NCBI GenBank assembly: GCA_949752745.1
Contig: OX457026.1
Span: 34,959,911 to 35,023,910, forward strand
DNA: 64,000 bases
DNA from: Protula sp. h YS-2021
Taxonomy: Eukaryota; Annelida; Polychaeta; Sabellida; Serpulidae
Reading direction: 5' to 3'
The translations under genes and the position numbers were made by a program. Under the pieces are notes generated by a model. The model was given only the letters and a program-made list of their open reading frames with translations, was not told the DNA's origin and searched no databases. This document shows positions 50,833 through 62,956 of this stretch, piece by piece (the stretch's first letter is position 1; every line of letters starts with the position of its first letter).

Positions 50833-51035
50833 TCAATGTGCTTCAAATGGAATTCCAATGAAACAGTACTTTAGCTTCGTCAATCATTTCTTCTTGGCCC
50901 AAAATCAGCGGATCTGTTAGATCCGCTAAAATTTTCAGCGGATCTATAGATTCGCTGGTCGAACCAGCGTATCTACAGATTCGCTGAAATTTTCAGCGGA
51001 TCTACAGATTCGCTGATTCTACAGATCCGCTGTTA

Positions 51036-52410
51036 CATATATTTGGAATCAAGTATAAGCAACAAGTATAAATAGATAAATTCTCTGTTTATGGCTGCTC
51101 ATGAGGGCATATAGTCTTAGATATGCTGTCATGCTGTGAATTATGTATATAATATATTTTTAGTATTTATGTATTTATAATTATTAATAATTATGGGGTT
51201 CCGTGTCTGCCACACGTGTTGCCTAGCATTCATGCTAGATGAACAGAATTATTAAAAGCGTTTATCAAGATATGTGAAAACATATGAAGTTTCATTGATG
51301 TGCTTTCATCAACAGGTAGTCAAACAGGTGCGTTGATGAGCAATATGGCAAAGCAGCAAGGTATGTGAGATGGTGGAGAAGGGGGGTGTAAGTATGCTAC
51401 CCATGTGGGAGCACAAAGCTACCCATTGTCTCCAGGCACAGCAGTTTTCAAAGCTTGTTGTGATAGAGTTTGCTATATATTTTTACAAAAAGTATCCGGA
51501 GCCAAGTATGTAACCACCCCCTAAGTCATGTCACAAAAGAAATTTATTGTTACATTTATTGTTCTCAGAAATAACGACACACTAATTTTTCATACTTTGC
51601 TACACATACATAATATGCAATACAAACTGAGATAAGGATCTAATAAAATCGCGTCGGCAATTCGATACAAGGAAATACTTAGTTTAGTCAGCATGTATAA
51701 AAACCTGTCGTCGTGGTGAATTGAACAAAAACACTCACTACGTGGGGTCCTCCAATCTAATAAGCTATGTATAATAAGAATTTTTGAAAATATACACTGA
51801 CAAACACATTCTGGCAATGTTTACATTTGTTACCTGTTATAACACAGCCAGAATGACACATGCGCTGTAATGTAGGAGTGCCAGCTCAATGACGCTTATC
51901 TTATTGCTGACACAACTTCATTATCCAGATCTACATAACTGTCATAGGCGTATGGTCTACGAAGTCTTTCAAGCTGGTGATGTCATTTTTATGATCGGTA
52001 CGCTGTGCTATGAAGAAATTTTAAGTGAAACCTGGCGCTGTCTAATCTTCAATATTAATTTGTCAAGAGAATCCAAGTGAACAACATAGACCATGACACT
52101 GAAAAAGCTCAAAGGAAGTGTGTTTGCGCCATACTACCAACAACACAGTGCGATCAAATAATATAAGAGAAGATCAGATAGTATTTCCACTTGATTCTGG
52201 GTATCTGTGACATGTTTTTGAGTTATAAAGCAGAAATAATTTAAGTATTGATATCGGAAAATGATTTGATCTAGCTACAAGCAGCTAGGCTAAATTTTAT
52301 TATTGTCATTTCTTCCTTGTATATTGCTCTCTGAACCTAGTTTTCATTGTTTATGCGATCACCAGAACATGCAACATAACTATATGTATATATAGTAAAC
52401 AGTACATAGT
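51036..52410. other. No gene recognised
   Basis: Non-coding AT-rich DNA; nothing recognised. Confidence 0.4.
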
Positions 52411-52413
52411 AAG

Positions 52414-52450
52414 CTAGACGGTTTGTGTTACCGAGTATCGAAAATTACAC
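52414..52450 (-). mobile_element. Degraded Helitron-like end, copy 6
   Basis: Minus-strand CCGTCTAG with an AATTTTCGATA segment like copy 5, but the hairpin has decayed. It borders the satellite array that follows to the right. Confidence 0.35.
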
Positions 52451-52489
52451 TTTGGGCTACACAAAATACGATTTTAAACTCTTAAAATT

Positions 52490-53745
52490 CAGAATTGACA
52501 ATGAACGAGGAGCTCAAAGTCTTTTGGGCCAAAGGGGTCGTAAATCTTCTCAAAATCGCCCTACCTCTTTTCGAGATAATGATCAACTTCTGGTTTTTGA
52601 CCCAAAATATGGCAGGGGTTAAGGTCACCCAGATAGTTCTTACATATCATCTTTCTGGACCAAACTGTCAATAATTAGTTCAAACCGCTCTACCTCTAAC
52701 CGTTTTTGAGATAATGTCAACTTTTGGTTTTCACATTAACAAAGTCCCAGTGGATCAAGGTCACCGAGTAACCTCTTATCGTCTTTTAGCCTCACAGGGT
52801 CAAAATAAGCTCAACATCGCTCTGCCTCTAATCTTTTTCGAGGTAATGGTCAACTTTTGGTTTTCACATTGATAAGTTCAAAATCTCTGACTGTTTTCGA
52901 AATAATGGTCAACTTCCGGTCTTTGACATTGATCATGACTGAGGTGATCAAGGTCGCCGAGATACCTCAGTCATATATATATATATATATATATATATTA
53001 TCTCTTAGGCCAAAGGGTCCGAAATAAGCTTAAAATCGCTTAAACCGCTTTTTCACATTAACCATGCCCGAATGGGTCAAGGTCATCGGGGAACTCAGAT
53101 GGTCGAAAATAAGCTCAAAATTGCTCTAACTCAGACCATTTCGAGATAATGGTCAACTTCCAGTTTTTGACATAGACCATGGCCGAAGTAGTCACGGTCA
53201 CCGAGCTACTACTTACATAACGCGTTGTAGATCCACAGGGTCGAAAATAAGCTCAAAATCGCTCTATCTCATACCGTTTTCTAGATACTGATCAACTTCC
53301 AGTTTTTTACTTTGACCTTGACAGAGGAAGTCACGGTAACTGAGGTACGTCTTACGTAACGCCTTTTAGGCTCAAAGTGTAGAAAATAAGCTCAAGATCG
53401 TTCTCTCTCTAACAACATTCTAGGCAATGGTTAACTTCTGGTTTTTCACCTTGACCATGACCGAGGAGATCAAGGTCACCGAGGCACCTCTTGCCATCAA
53501 TGAAGAGGTCAAGGAAACCAAGGAACCTCTTACGTAATGCCTTTTAGACCCAAATGCCCGAAAATAAGCTCAAAATCTCTAGCCGTTTACGAAATAAACG
53601 TCAGCTTTCGGTTTTTGACCTTGAACATAAAAGAGGAGGTCAACCTCACCGAGGTGCCTCTTATACATCATCTTATAGTAAAGGGATCGAAAAAGAGCTC
53701 AATATCACTCTATCTCCAATCATTTTCGAGATAATGGTCAAGGTA
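52490..53745 (+). repeat. TCAAGGTCA satellite, site 3 (about nine units)
   Basis: Units of about 120-150 bp in the order AGGTCACCGAG, CCTCTTAC(G)TAACG, TTTTAGGCxCAAAGGGTCGAAAATAAGCTCAAAATCGCTC, ACCGTTTTCGAGATAATGGTCAACTTC, GGTTTTTGACCTTGACC. TCAAGGTCA or its complement occurs exactly at 52755, 53077, 53323, 53470 and 53616. A (TA)n insertion lies at about 52975-52998. Units are diverged. Confidence 0.85.
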
Positions 53746-53749
53746 GGAA

Positions 53750-55200
53750 AATGGATGTATATAACTGCCTAATCACATTGTTTGCTTGCCTTATAATGGG
53801 CTTCAATGGCAATATTTTAATGAACGTCCATCTTTGCACATAAAATGTCAATGAATTTCTAAGCAGTTTGAGCTGAACCATTATGTCTCTGCCGAATTTG
53901 GTCGTCCTAGCCCTAGCCGTCTCAGAAGAGTTCACGTGACACGGAAAAATGGAACCGTACAGAAAGACGCTAGGTAGGTAAATCAAGAGTATTTGATACA
54001 TGCTTTCTAGCGCATTAATGGAACACTCGTTATCAAATAGTCAATCACATTTTCCAGCTCAGTACACTCTAATAAAACCTTTTAAAAGGTAGCATGGAAA
54101 AAAATTAACTGATTAAATTTTAACACAGTACATGTACTTTGTTTTTATAGCACATGGCACGTTTTTGTGAAGCATCCTCAGCCTTTGTTTGAACCATATG
54201 GCCCGCACCCAGAAAAATTAATAATCAACTTTTAACGGCATTCTTGATTCTTCCAGCGACCGTTATCACGTTGTTTTATAAATCGTGTTTTTTTTTCAAG
54301 AATTTATTATAGTTTACGCGTCCAGAGTTTGTGACAAGCGCTGATAGAAACAGTTGATTGGCTGGAAGTATACGTGAGTTTAGCAAAGACATAGGTTTAG
54401 GCATATTCTGGTGCTGTTACTGGAGAATATGTCCCTCGACCGACACAGTCGCGAAAGGAAAAAATGCAAATAGCCGTTTGTTTCTTTGTTTAAACACAGC
54501 ACCAAGTCTAAACAGTACAATATTAACTAAAAATAAATGGAATTTCACTCGATTTTATAGATTATTAAACACATGGGTTTAATTGTTAAAATCGAATGCA
54601 AAGGAATATTTCGATTAAACTTTTTTTGTTAGAAGAATATGTCTGTAGTCACCATGCAGATTATATATGTGAAGTCAGACAGTTAATCTGTATAAAAGAC
54701 CACTCTTCACGACCCGTTATTTGGCTAAAAAACGGAAATCTATTCAGGAAAATCTACTGAAAATACATGTAAAAATCAAAATGATCAGTGATGCGATTTA
54801 TGCGTTATGGACGACTATATTGGGTGAAAAATAATTGCAACAAAAAGTATAAAGAAACAGGCATCCTGCCGATGATGTCTTAATGTTTCAGTAGGAGAGA
54901 AATACGAGTTCTGCTGCTAACAACGATTTGAAATGGGGAAGAAATGCATTTGTTATCAATCACCTAGCATTTACTTCTATCCAGCAATTCTACCGACTAA
55001 TTTCATCTGACTAGATCACCAGGTTTTTACGACTGTTTGCCCGCAGCTTTTCACCAACAAATTACGACACCTTACTCTCCACACATGCAGGCTGATGTAT
55101 GCGAGAAGAGTTCAACTTCTATCATAAAGGTGATTTAGATTAGCACCAATACACCACAATTCTTTTTTTTTTTTTTTTTTTTTTTTTTGCATAACAAGCT
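53750..55200. other. Mostly unclassified; one repeat shared with 60.4 kb
   Basis: About 70 bp near 53880-53950 (GTCTCAGAAGAGTTCACGTGAC) match the inverted sequence at 60420-60475. A T-run of about 27 lies near 55164-55190. No gene. Confidence 0.45.
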
Positions 55201-55204
55201 GGAT

Positions 55205-55935
55205 TTTATGATTCTTACGTTACATCTACGTTCGATCTACGTTTGACAAACATCTCAACCGACGTCTGATAAACGTTGGGTTTTGAATGATAATGGGAGT
55301 AGAAACAACGTCTATCTCCCGGCGCTGTATAGCCATTGGGTAAGCGACGTTAAAAAAACGTCCGACTCCGAAAACTGATAAAGAACCGCCTTCCAGACAG
55401 TGCCAATCACGAGGTGCCACGTTCCATAGAAGTATTCCCACCATTAGGTCATCCGTAAGGCAGGATGTGTACGCCAGTTTTCCGGAATATTTTCAAAACA
55501 AAATGTTTTGTGTACTTACTGGCATTTTCCTATTTTACATCCTTTGGCCTGTTCTCAAAGCAACCTATTTTGGTTTCTATTTACAGTGAGCGATAACATG
55601 ATGCGTTTGTTCTTTTGTTATGACGTTTATACGACGTCAATTTTCCGGCATCGTTGCACCAAAGACACTGGTTAGGCGTTGGAGAATGTGAGTGTTTGAT
55701 CGTAACAAAAAGTAACGTCTAAACAACGTTTTTTATCCAACGTCTATTCAATGTTGAGTGGAAGGTGTTTATAGGAAGTGGAGAAGATTGCTTTTTGATC
55801 GCGACTAACGCGCAGTGTTGAATAGACGACCAGTCACAACCACATCACTAGCATATCTAATGTTGCGATTCGCTTGGCCGACGTCGCGACCTGAAATCGA
55901 CACTGGATCGACGTCGGAATGTTTATTGGTACTTT
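55205..55935. repeat. ACGT-rich dispersed repeat, copy 2
   Basis: Contains CGACGTC, ACGTT-type motifs through its length and a right end AATGTTGCGATTCG...GACGTCGGAATGTTTATTGG shared with copies 1 and 3. Confidence 0.65.
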
Positions 55936-55939
55936 TAGA

Positions 55940-58540
55940 TCATGGTTCCGTTCTCTCCCACCTAATGCTAAGACCCAACCCCCCTACCCCAACGACACAA
56001 CGCGTATTGCCTTAGCTTTTTTTAATTTTCCCAACATAACAATTACTACTGGAATATCGATCTGTCTTCCCTACCCTTTCTTCGCATTGACCGGCTGCTG
56101 GAATTAGTGTGTGATTCCTGATAACACGGCTATGGTTAAGTGCATGTGACGCTGCCGTTTTCCATTTTTTGCTTACATCCATAGCAGCGGATGCTACATC
56201 TGTGTATTTTGTTTTGATGCCTCACTATCCTTGTAAACACGTCATTTACAAAAAGGGGAATTTAGTAAAAATCAGCACTTTGTAAATCACCATTTGAAAT
56301 TCAGAAAGTACTAATTTGTTGTTTTTTTTTTTTTTAAATAACACCACCAAAAATTTCAAAACAGATCAAAATCCGTTAGATTTTTTTTTGAAAAGGTATT
56401 TTATGCTGATTAAAATTAATTATATATTGGTTTCTGTTTTGGTGGGGACTGCAAAATTACCAAGACCGCAGAAAGGAAGGTAAAACAGAGCGAGATGTTT
56501 AGGATTAAGCCCACGCAGTTCTGACAAAAGGATCACATACAGATCATTTTCTCTTGAGGGAAAAAGAATTGAATTTTGTGAAGGATTACCATTAAATCCA
56601 TATTTTTTTTCTTTTTGCTCTTTTTTTTCGAGGAAAGAAGCGACTGCAACGCAGGCACTTGTCCTAGAAAACGGAACGGATAAACCTCAAGTATCTGTGC
56701 AGAAACAGAATTTTGCCAACATCCCCTGCATACGAAAGTGCGTGGATATTGATTGAAAACGGCTCTTCAATAAGTTATTGATAAACTAGAAGAGTGATTT
56801 CAAGTTGATTTGATTTTCTTATCTTTTGCCTATTTTTACTCCGCGTTTGTTTAGACTCAAAAATAAGTTTGCTTTAGAAGCAGAAATAATAGCAAAAAGC
56901 TGTTGATAAATCTGGTCTGAATCGAGTAGTTTGTAAGCTATTAATTTGATAGATCTATGGAAACTAATCTGGTAAACACGTGTACGGGAGCGAAAGAAAT
57001 ACAACCCACATCACCAAACCGGCATATCTCATTAAGGAAGGGAGTTAAGTCCTTGAGAGAGACATAAGACGTTGGCTACCATCAACACTGGCGGTATGCA
57101 GATCTGTTTGTTTCACACACTGGCGAGTAAAAATTCTGTGTAAAACTGCGGTCCCGCGACCCCCTCTCCCCCCCCCCCCCAATCGGAATTGTTGCAGATT
57201 CAGTGCGTGATGGAGAAAGAGAGCATTGTTTTGATAACATTTGAATTATTTGCCCTATCCAGATGCTTGGGTCTCAAGCCTGAGTAAATATTCTTTGTAT
57301 CTGGATCCTGTGGGTACAAAGATTTACAAAGCCCCCAACGCCTCTTTGGATATACAATCGTCTCGTTTCCGTTGTGCGAAAAGCTGTAGGCAATAATGAA
57401 TAGATTTGGGATTGTATTTTCTCCCTTGTTTGCCCACAGCTCAATAGCATTTGATGCGCGTTAATGCATCTAGTCTTTTGATGCCCGCATGTTATTAGCT
57501 AAACACAATAGCTGAGTAATGGAAGAGGAAAGATGTAAATAGCTACTGTCAAACGTATACGGGATTGGATCAACATTTAGCCGCCAGAGGTGTAAACGAC
57601 CAATGATCCGCCGAATGACGCTCTGTGATAGCCCATGAATGATATTTATGTCTTTATAACTCTTTACTAAATGAGTGCAGGAAGGCTCTTCGAAATAGGA
57701 TAGCAGTTTCAGTTGTTTAACTGTTTCGCACTGTGCTATGTTCATATTCATATTCGGATAGGCGAGATTTCGGTGTGAATTCTCATTGGTTAAACAAAAT
57801 AAACCAAAGTTATAATCAAATAATTAAAAGGCTACATAATTTGTTATTTAATGTTCCATGAGAGAAGAGCTTCCAGGCAAGTCTATCTTCGTGTGGGAAG
57901 CAAGCCAGCAAAAAACTTATTAAAAAAACGGAGTCGTAGAAGAATTCAGTTTTAACCTTTGGAGTATGGCAGTTAAAAAATTCACAATGCGCAGCGCAGT
58001 TAAGCGAATTGGGATAATTTGTAATAAAATTGGATATAATACAATGTGGAACATTTCCGTAGCAGTAATCATCTTAAGCATCTGCTCAAACGCCAGCTGT
58101 CAATCACAAAGAGGTGGGTGTGGCATTTGAAAGCAAAAATATCTATATTCGTATTAAAAGTGACCCCTTTTTTTCAGCCACTACGCCTTGTTGCTCTTTC
58201 GACACGTGCTCCCTGGTATTTGCTTCACTTGACACAACCCGGAACAACCCACCTAGCAAAACTAAAAGTGACCCTTTGTTCTTATTGATTCAGTTTTCTT
58301 AATCAAACATTACATGACATTAAAATTTAAAAAATATGTACGCATCAACTCAAGCGACACACTCTTTAATATTAATAATATATTAAATGAGTTTTAAAGC
58401 ATATCCATATTTCAGGGAAATTGTTGAATAAGGAAAAATACTAAATACAGTAATCTCAAATAGGATCCAGACTTTACAGTTACTTATTAAATTCAATTTT
58501 GAAAATGTCATATTATAAACAGTAAATTCAAATAACACGC
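55940..58540. other. No gene recognised
   Basis: Non-coding; a C-run at about 57168-57180. A 93-codon minus ORF at 57470-57751 matches nothing I know. Confidence 0.4.
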
Positions 58541-58555
58541 GAAAGCCTCTGACAA

Positions 58556-58581
58556 CTAGACCGTATTCCACCAATCAGTGG
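58556..58581 (-). mobile_element. Possible Helitron-like end, copy 7
   Basis: Minus-strand CCAC...GTGG short stem, then AATACGGTCTAG and T. The stem is only four pairs, so this is the weakest of the set. Confidence 0.3.
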
Positions 58582-58584
58582 TCT

Positions 58585-59424
58585 TTCTTACGGATCTAAA
58601 TTTTAGGCTGGAGCGATCTTCCTCAAAAGGGGACATATAGGGCCTGTGGTCGGGCGGTGATGTGAAGGGGGGGAGGGGGGTGGTATACAAAGTATTGGAG
58701 TCTAGGCACGTAACTCTGTGAAATTGAAATGTCTTGTTAATTTACATTTGTTGATATTTGTTGTTGATGAGAAAATATTATGCAGAATACCTTTAGGCCT
58801 TGTTTTTCACTTTATGAAAATAACACGGAAATTCCCTGCTATTTACTAAGAAAATATCACAATCAAATGCTGAGTTAAGAAAGAAATTGGGACTGTTTCT
58901 CATTCACAAAATTGGAGGAAATATTGAGCTGTATTTAGAATGCAAATAATAGGAAATTTATTAACACAAAGGCAAGACTTATTGAAAAACAAGATGATAA
59001 TTGGGCCTATTGAACATCTATTGCTCATAACTTATAGCGAAGTCAATAATGTGTACAATACCACAAAACTTTATTAGATCTATTTATTATTTCTTTATTA
59101 TTTTCTCTGTGCGACTTACATTCGGCTTTCTTATCAAAAATTATACCTTTTGCCAAAACGAATAAGATGTATTTTGTAAGTCACCTGTTCAAACAAAGCA
59201 ATGTTATGAGAAGGCTTAATAATGTTATCAAAAACAATTATCTGGTATTGTACAGGACCATATAACGAGGAGGCCTGCGGCTAACGCTAAACCTTGTATC
59301 GCATAAAACACTGATAAATATTTTATGTCGTAAACTGGAAATATCCGTGTTGCCATTGTATTTGGGCTACACATCTTGGAAAAAGTTTCATCAACAAAAA
59401 GTGTCGCCTATTTTGTTGAATGAG
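58585..59424. other. No gene recognised
   Basis: Non-coding; short G-run near 58665-58680. Nothing recognised. Confidence 0.4.
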
Positions 59425-59690
59425 TGCACACATAATTGTTACAGTGCTGTGGTAAATGCTGGCGCTCAGTTGATCGGTTCTTAAGTCAATAATTTTTCAG
59501 TGTTCACCAGAACGCAAGGGCCGATAGGCATTGCAGTTATTTGTGATCAAAACGCGTGTTAAGCCGTATAATAAAGTATATACTGACTTTTTCTAGTTGA
59601 AAATGTTGACCTAAAGGACAGCGCTTTTACTGGTCAAGCTCACTCAAAATAAGTCAACATCTGCTGATTAATTCTAACATAAGAAGTTTT
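59425..59690. mobile_element. Degraded copy 2 of the 30.6-kb MITE family
   Basis: TTACAGTGCTGTGGTAAATGCTG, TTCTTAAGTCAATAATTTTTCAGTG, ATCAAAACGC and ACTGGTCAAG occur in the same order as in 30643-30970. Confidence 0.6.
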
Positions 59691-60409
59691 TTAAAGAGTA
59701 GACCTGTTTAGTTTTATTCACTGGACCCAGGAAATACAATCACCAGTGCATCTGAACCACATTAGTCCTATTTCCAGGGTGTCCTTATTTGGGGTGGAAG
59801 GGGGGCGTGGTCTTTATAGTGAAGGAAACTACGCTGGGAGTATTGGAAACTGGTCGTTTTTCCGAGTTGCCCCATTGTTGCTCCTCTCATGGAGGTCTGC
59901 CGTATAATAAATACAAATATAGTATATCAAATATAATACAAATAAGATGAACATCCAACTACATTTTGCCGGCAAGCGATCCGTGCAAATGTCCCGGGAC
60001 ATCTATTTAACAGAGGAGCACGAAGCTGTGAACTTGGCGGCTTTTAGTGACAAATATGGAATAACAAAGATGACATTAATATTTTAGAGTCTGAAAGCTT
60101 TGATACATTGGTAGCGTTTTTATCACGGCCGAGTACTTCATTGCACCGGTAATGTGATACATTCTCCCACAATGCCTGAGGTTAAAGACGGTTTGCACGC
60201 AATGTCAGGGGTTCACACAGAAAATTCTGTTATTGTGTTTTTCCCAGCATGATATATATACCGTAAAATTCCAGAAATCAAGCCATCCACAATTTCAAAA
60301 ATGGTCTTTTCTTCTGGTTGACCCATGGCTGGGTACTGTCTTGTGACTTACTGAGTTGATTGAACTCGTACGATTCGTAAAGTCTCCGTATGATTCTTTT
60401 TTTTTTTTT

Positions 60410-60480
60410 TTCGTCAAAACCTTGTCACGTGAACTCCTCTGAGACGGGCTATGACGACAAGTTTTGACAGAGACATACGT
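60410..60480 (-). repeat. Inverted copy of the 53.9-kb repeat fragment
   Basis: Minus-strand ATGTCTCTGxC...GTCTCAGAGGAGTTCACGTGAC parallels 53880-53950. It sits beside a T-run that may be a tail. Confidence 0.5.
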
Positions 60481-60749
60481 GTCTATCTTGCGATGTTTAT
60501 CTCCAACGTTTCTCGATACTCAACTCCACACTTGCCATTACGTTGTCTTCACTTTAGGTTTCCCTAACTCGCTAAAACATTAAACAAACAAGCGAAGAAT
60601 GGTCCGTCTCATTGTTACAAGATTGCTACGTTATAATGTGACATTAAAAGCTTACGACGTTATTATAATTTATTCATCCCAGTAAATATTTTAAGAGATT
60701 TCATCAACTTGATTATGGAAGTCTATTTCGCAATACATGGGGATGGCAA

Positions 60750-60895
60750 AAATGACATCCATACGAAATGACGTTGAGCTGTGGTCGCGACCAATCACAA
60801 GCAAAGTACAGCCAGAATTAATGTTGTGATTTGGTAGGATCGACGTCGCAACCTCAAATCGACGTACGATGAACCTTAGAATGTCTACTGGGTAG
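60750..60895. repeat. ACGT-rich dispersed repeat, copy 3 (end fragment)
   Basis: GTCGCGACCAATCACAAGC, AATGTTGTGATTTGG, ATCGACGTCGCAACCT and the right end AATGTCTACTGGGTA line up with copies 1 and 2. Confidence 0.65.
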
Positions 60896-60904
60896 GATCA
60901 GTCA

Positions 60905-61130
60905 TGAAATGGGATTAGTGTTAGACTTAGCTAAATGCTATGATCTAGCCCGTCGATTTCAATAACTTTTCAGTGTGGACCTGTACGCTAAAGTCGACGA
61001 TTATAACAATTTTTTGTAATTAAAATACTAGTTAAGCTATGTAACAAAGCAAAACGTAAAGGTCAACATTTTCTTACTGGTCAACAATTCTTCATGCTGA
61101 CTGAGAAAAGTTAATATATGCAATTTGATA
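60905..61130. mobile_element. Degraded copy 3 of the 30.6-kb MITE family
   Basis: AAATGCTATGATCT, CAATAACTTTTCAGTG, GCTAAAGTCGA, TTAAGCTATGTAACA and ACTGGTCAACAATTCTTCATG follow the order of 30643-30970. Confidence 0.6.
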
Positions 61131-61271
61131 CTTACCAGTTTAACACGGTATTTCACATTTTAGCCAAATGCTACTACATTCACAATTCAGCCAAAAAGTC
61201 ATTACATTTTGGCCAATTTACACACAATGGCATTGCATAACTGAGACTATAAAATCGTATATGTTATAGTC

Positions 61272-62090
61272 GGCAACTATATGAAAGCATAAATTGACGA
61301 AAGCATAACACACACGAAAACATAAACCTATGAAAACATAAAATTTAATGAGCTACCTCATTAGCATAGCGACATCAAAGGTTGCGCTTCTGGCTTGCTG
61401 TGGATTATATAACAGTGCTATGATGAAAGGGTTCAGCAGCTTGCAGACTACATGACGGAAACATACATAGTTGACGATGCCAAGTTTCCACCTTACTTGT
61501 GGGCCGCTAGTCCAAGCCTGGACAATGTTGGTGACAACATGCCTCGCACGACAAATGCCGCTGAAGCGTTTCATAAGCATTTTCGAAAGCAGTTTACTGG
61601 TGCGCATCCAAATATTTACATCTTTGCTTTCAAGCTAAAGATGCAACAGGAAGAAACCTACGTCAAGCTTCAGAGCTTAAATGCACCCAGATACGCAAAT
61701 CCAGCAACTCAGGCAAAAGCAAACTTCTTGGATGACACTTTTCACCAGTATATGTATTTTTACTTGAACAGAAAACAGTATGTTAGAAGAGTGGCTTTCA
61801 AATTTTTACCAGTAGATGCCTAGAATTGAGACTGTATGTGTTAAAACAGTGTAATGTGCATTTAAAATGGGAGGCAGTTTATGTACGAACTGGTTGTCTT
61901 TAAATATGTTGGCAAGTAGAACTCAGAATTTAGCTGTCCTGCTGAGGAAGTCATTATATTGTTTGCTTTTCGAACACTTAAGTACTTACCACTTATGATG
62001 GTCATTAAAAGTTATGCTTTCGTAGGTTTATGTTTTCGTAACCAAAAAGTTATGTTTTTATATACGGAATTTATGTTTTCGTAATTCTCC
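61272..62090 (+). mobile_element. Compact MULE-type element with 9-bp target-site duplication
   Basis: GTTATAGTC is present directly on both sides (61263-61271 and 62091-62099). Between them the ends are inverted copies over about 90 bp: GGCAACTATATGAAAGCATAAATT at the left against GGAGAATTACGAAAACATAAATT read from the right. Each arm holds four GAAAxCATAA motifs about 16 bp apart and the exact 15-mer GAAAACATAAACCTA. Duplications of 9-10 bp are typical of Mutator-like elements. The interior holds one open exon coding for the C-terminal part of a MULE transposase. The catalytic Asp residues are missing, so the element is non-autonomous by itself. Confidence 0.88.
61416..61823 (+). pseudogene. 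MULE transposase C-terminal exon
   Basis: An acceptor-like TTATATAACAG precedes an open frame of 135 codons (CYDERVQQLADY, then Met at 61452) ending in TAG. Features typical of the MULE family follow: FPPYLWA, then RTTNAAEAFHKHF with the probable third catalytic Glu (residue 38 from that Met), then HPNIYIFAFKLKMQQEE. A stop codon lies just upstream in frame, so any N-terminal part would need splicing, and no upstream exon is visible inside the element. It is either an internally deleted copy or a fragment that could still be expressed. Confidence 0.8.
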
Positions 62091-62099
62091 GTTATAGTC

Positions 62100-62789
62100 C
62101 TGTTTAACAAGCCGCCGTATTTTCAATGCTACAAAGCTTATACTTAGCACCCGGATGAACAGTGGGTGCTTTTTATTTAAATAATATGACACTTGTGTTT
62201 GGAATCAATATATCTAGACAGCAGAAGACTTTGATAAAAACTTTGAAAAAAACCGGAAAAGAGGATCGGCTGCTTGGTTAAGTCGGTTTAAATTTGCTAT
62301 CAGATCTCTCTGGACTCTGACGTTTTGAAATAGCAAACACTAAATTTCACATTTTATGCGATAATGAATATTAATCGAAAAGACTGCATGGTTTGGCAAA
62401 GAAATTGAAAAATCAAGAGAAGTATTTGAGGGGTAGTCTAGTTAAGAGATCATACCGTAGAACCACTCTGCAGAGACCATTTTATACTACTGTTGTGGTT
62501 TTGAATGAAATAAAGTTCGTTTTTTTTCGTTTAAAATGGTCGCGGGCGTGTGCTTTGTGGCAAGTATCGCTGAAAGGATAGTTAAATTTTTCCATGGTTC
62601 TAAATGGTCGAAATAAACTCGACCTGATACTGGCAAACTTTCGGCACTCCAGATTCTCGATAGTGAACACGCACAATGTCAACCCCAGACATTTTGTCGC
62701 CATTTCACCATGCCGTTGCGCTTTGTGCTCATTGGCCAAGAGTCTAGCTTCGAGTGAGTTTTCTTTTTAAAGGGATGGCCAGAAGTCTC
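62100..62789. other. No gene recognised
   Basis: Non-coding between the MULE and the SINE; nothing recognised. Confidence 0.4.
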
Positions 62790-62956
62790 ATTTGTGCTAA
62801 TTTTGAATTCTGTGGTGGTGAATAATCCTGTGCAGTCGTTTAGCTGAGGCAATTTAAGCGAAGGTCAATCCACCGCTTTCCACCACTGGCCAGATTCGAA
62901 CCAGGGACCATAGGATTACACGACCAACGCTCTACCGACCGAGCTAACCGTCACCC
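62790..62956 (-). mobile_element. tRNA-derived SINE
   Basis: On the minus strand it starts near GGGGTGACGGTTAGC, with A box TAGCTCGGTCGG (62933-62944) and B box GGTTCGAATC (62891-62900). A non-tRNA body (GTGGAAAGCGGTGGATTGACC and on) reaches about 62790. The anticodon stem does not pair, so it is not a tRNA. Pol III would drive it. Confidence 0.7.

Larger units (their letters stand above)
49937..51032. mobile_element. 1096-bp DNA transposon with about 150-bp TIRs and TTA duplication
   Basis: The left end CAGCGGATCTGTAGAAT and the right end are inverted copies; arms 49937-50080 and 50885-51032 align over their whole length, apart from one short insertion. Each arm contains several subterminal repeats of AGCGGATCTxTAGA. 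TTA stands in direct orientation on both sides (49934-49936, 51033-51035), as expected for a 3-bp target duplication of the TWA type made by PIF/Harbinger-like enzymes. Inside lie a tandem repeat and a short cysteine-rich ORF. No full transposase is present. Confidence 0.85.

Noticed and set aside
57470..57751. 93-codon minus ORF
   Set aside because: No recognisable domain, no splice or promoter context, length within chance for this region.
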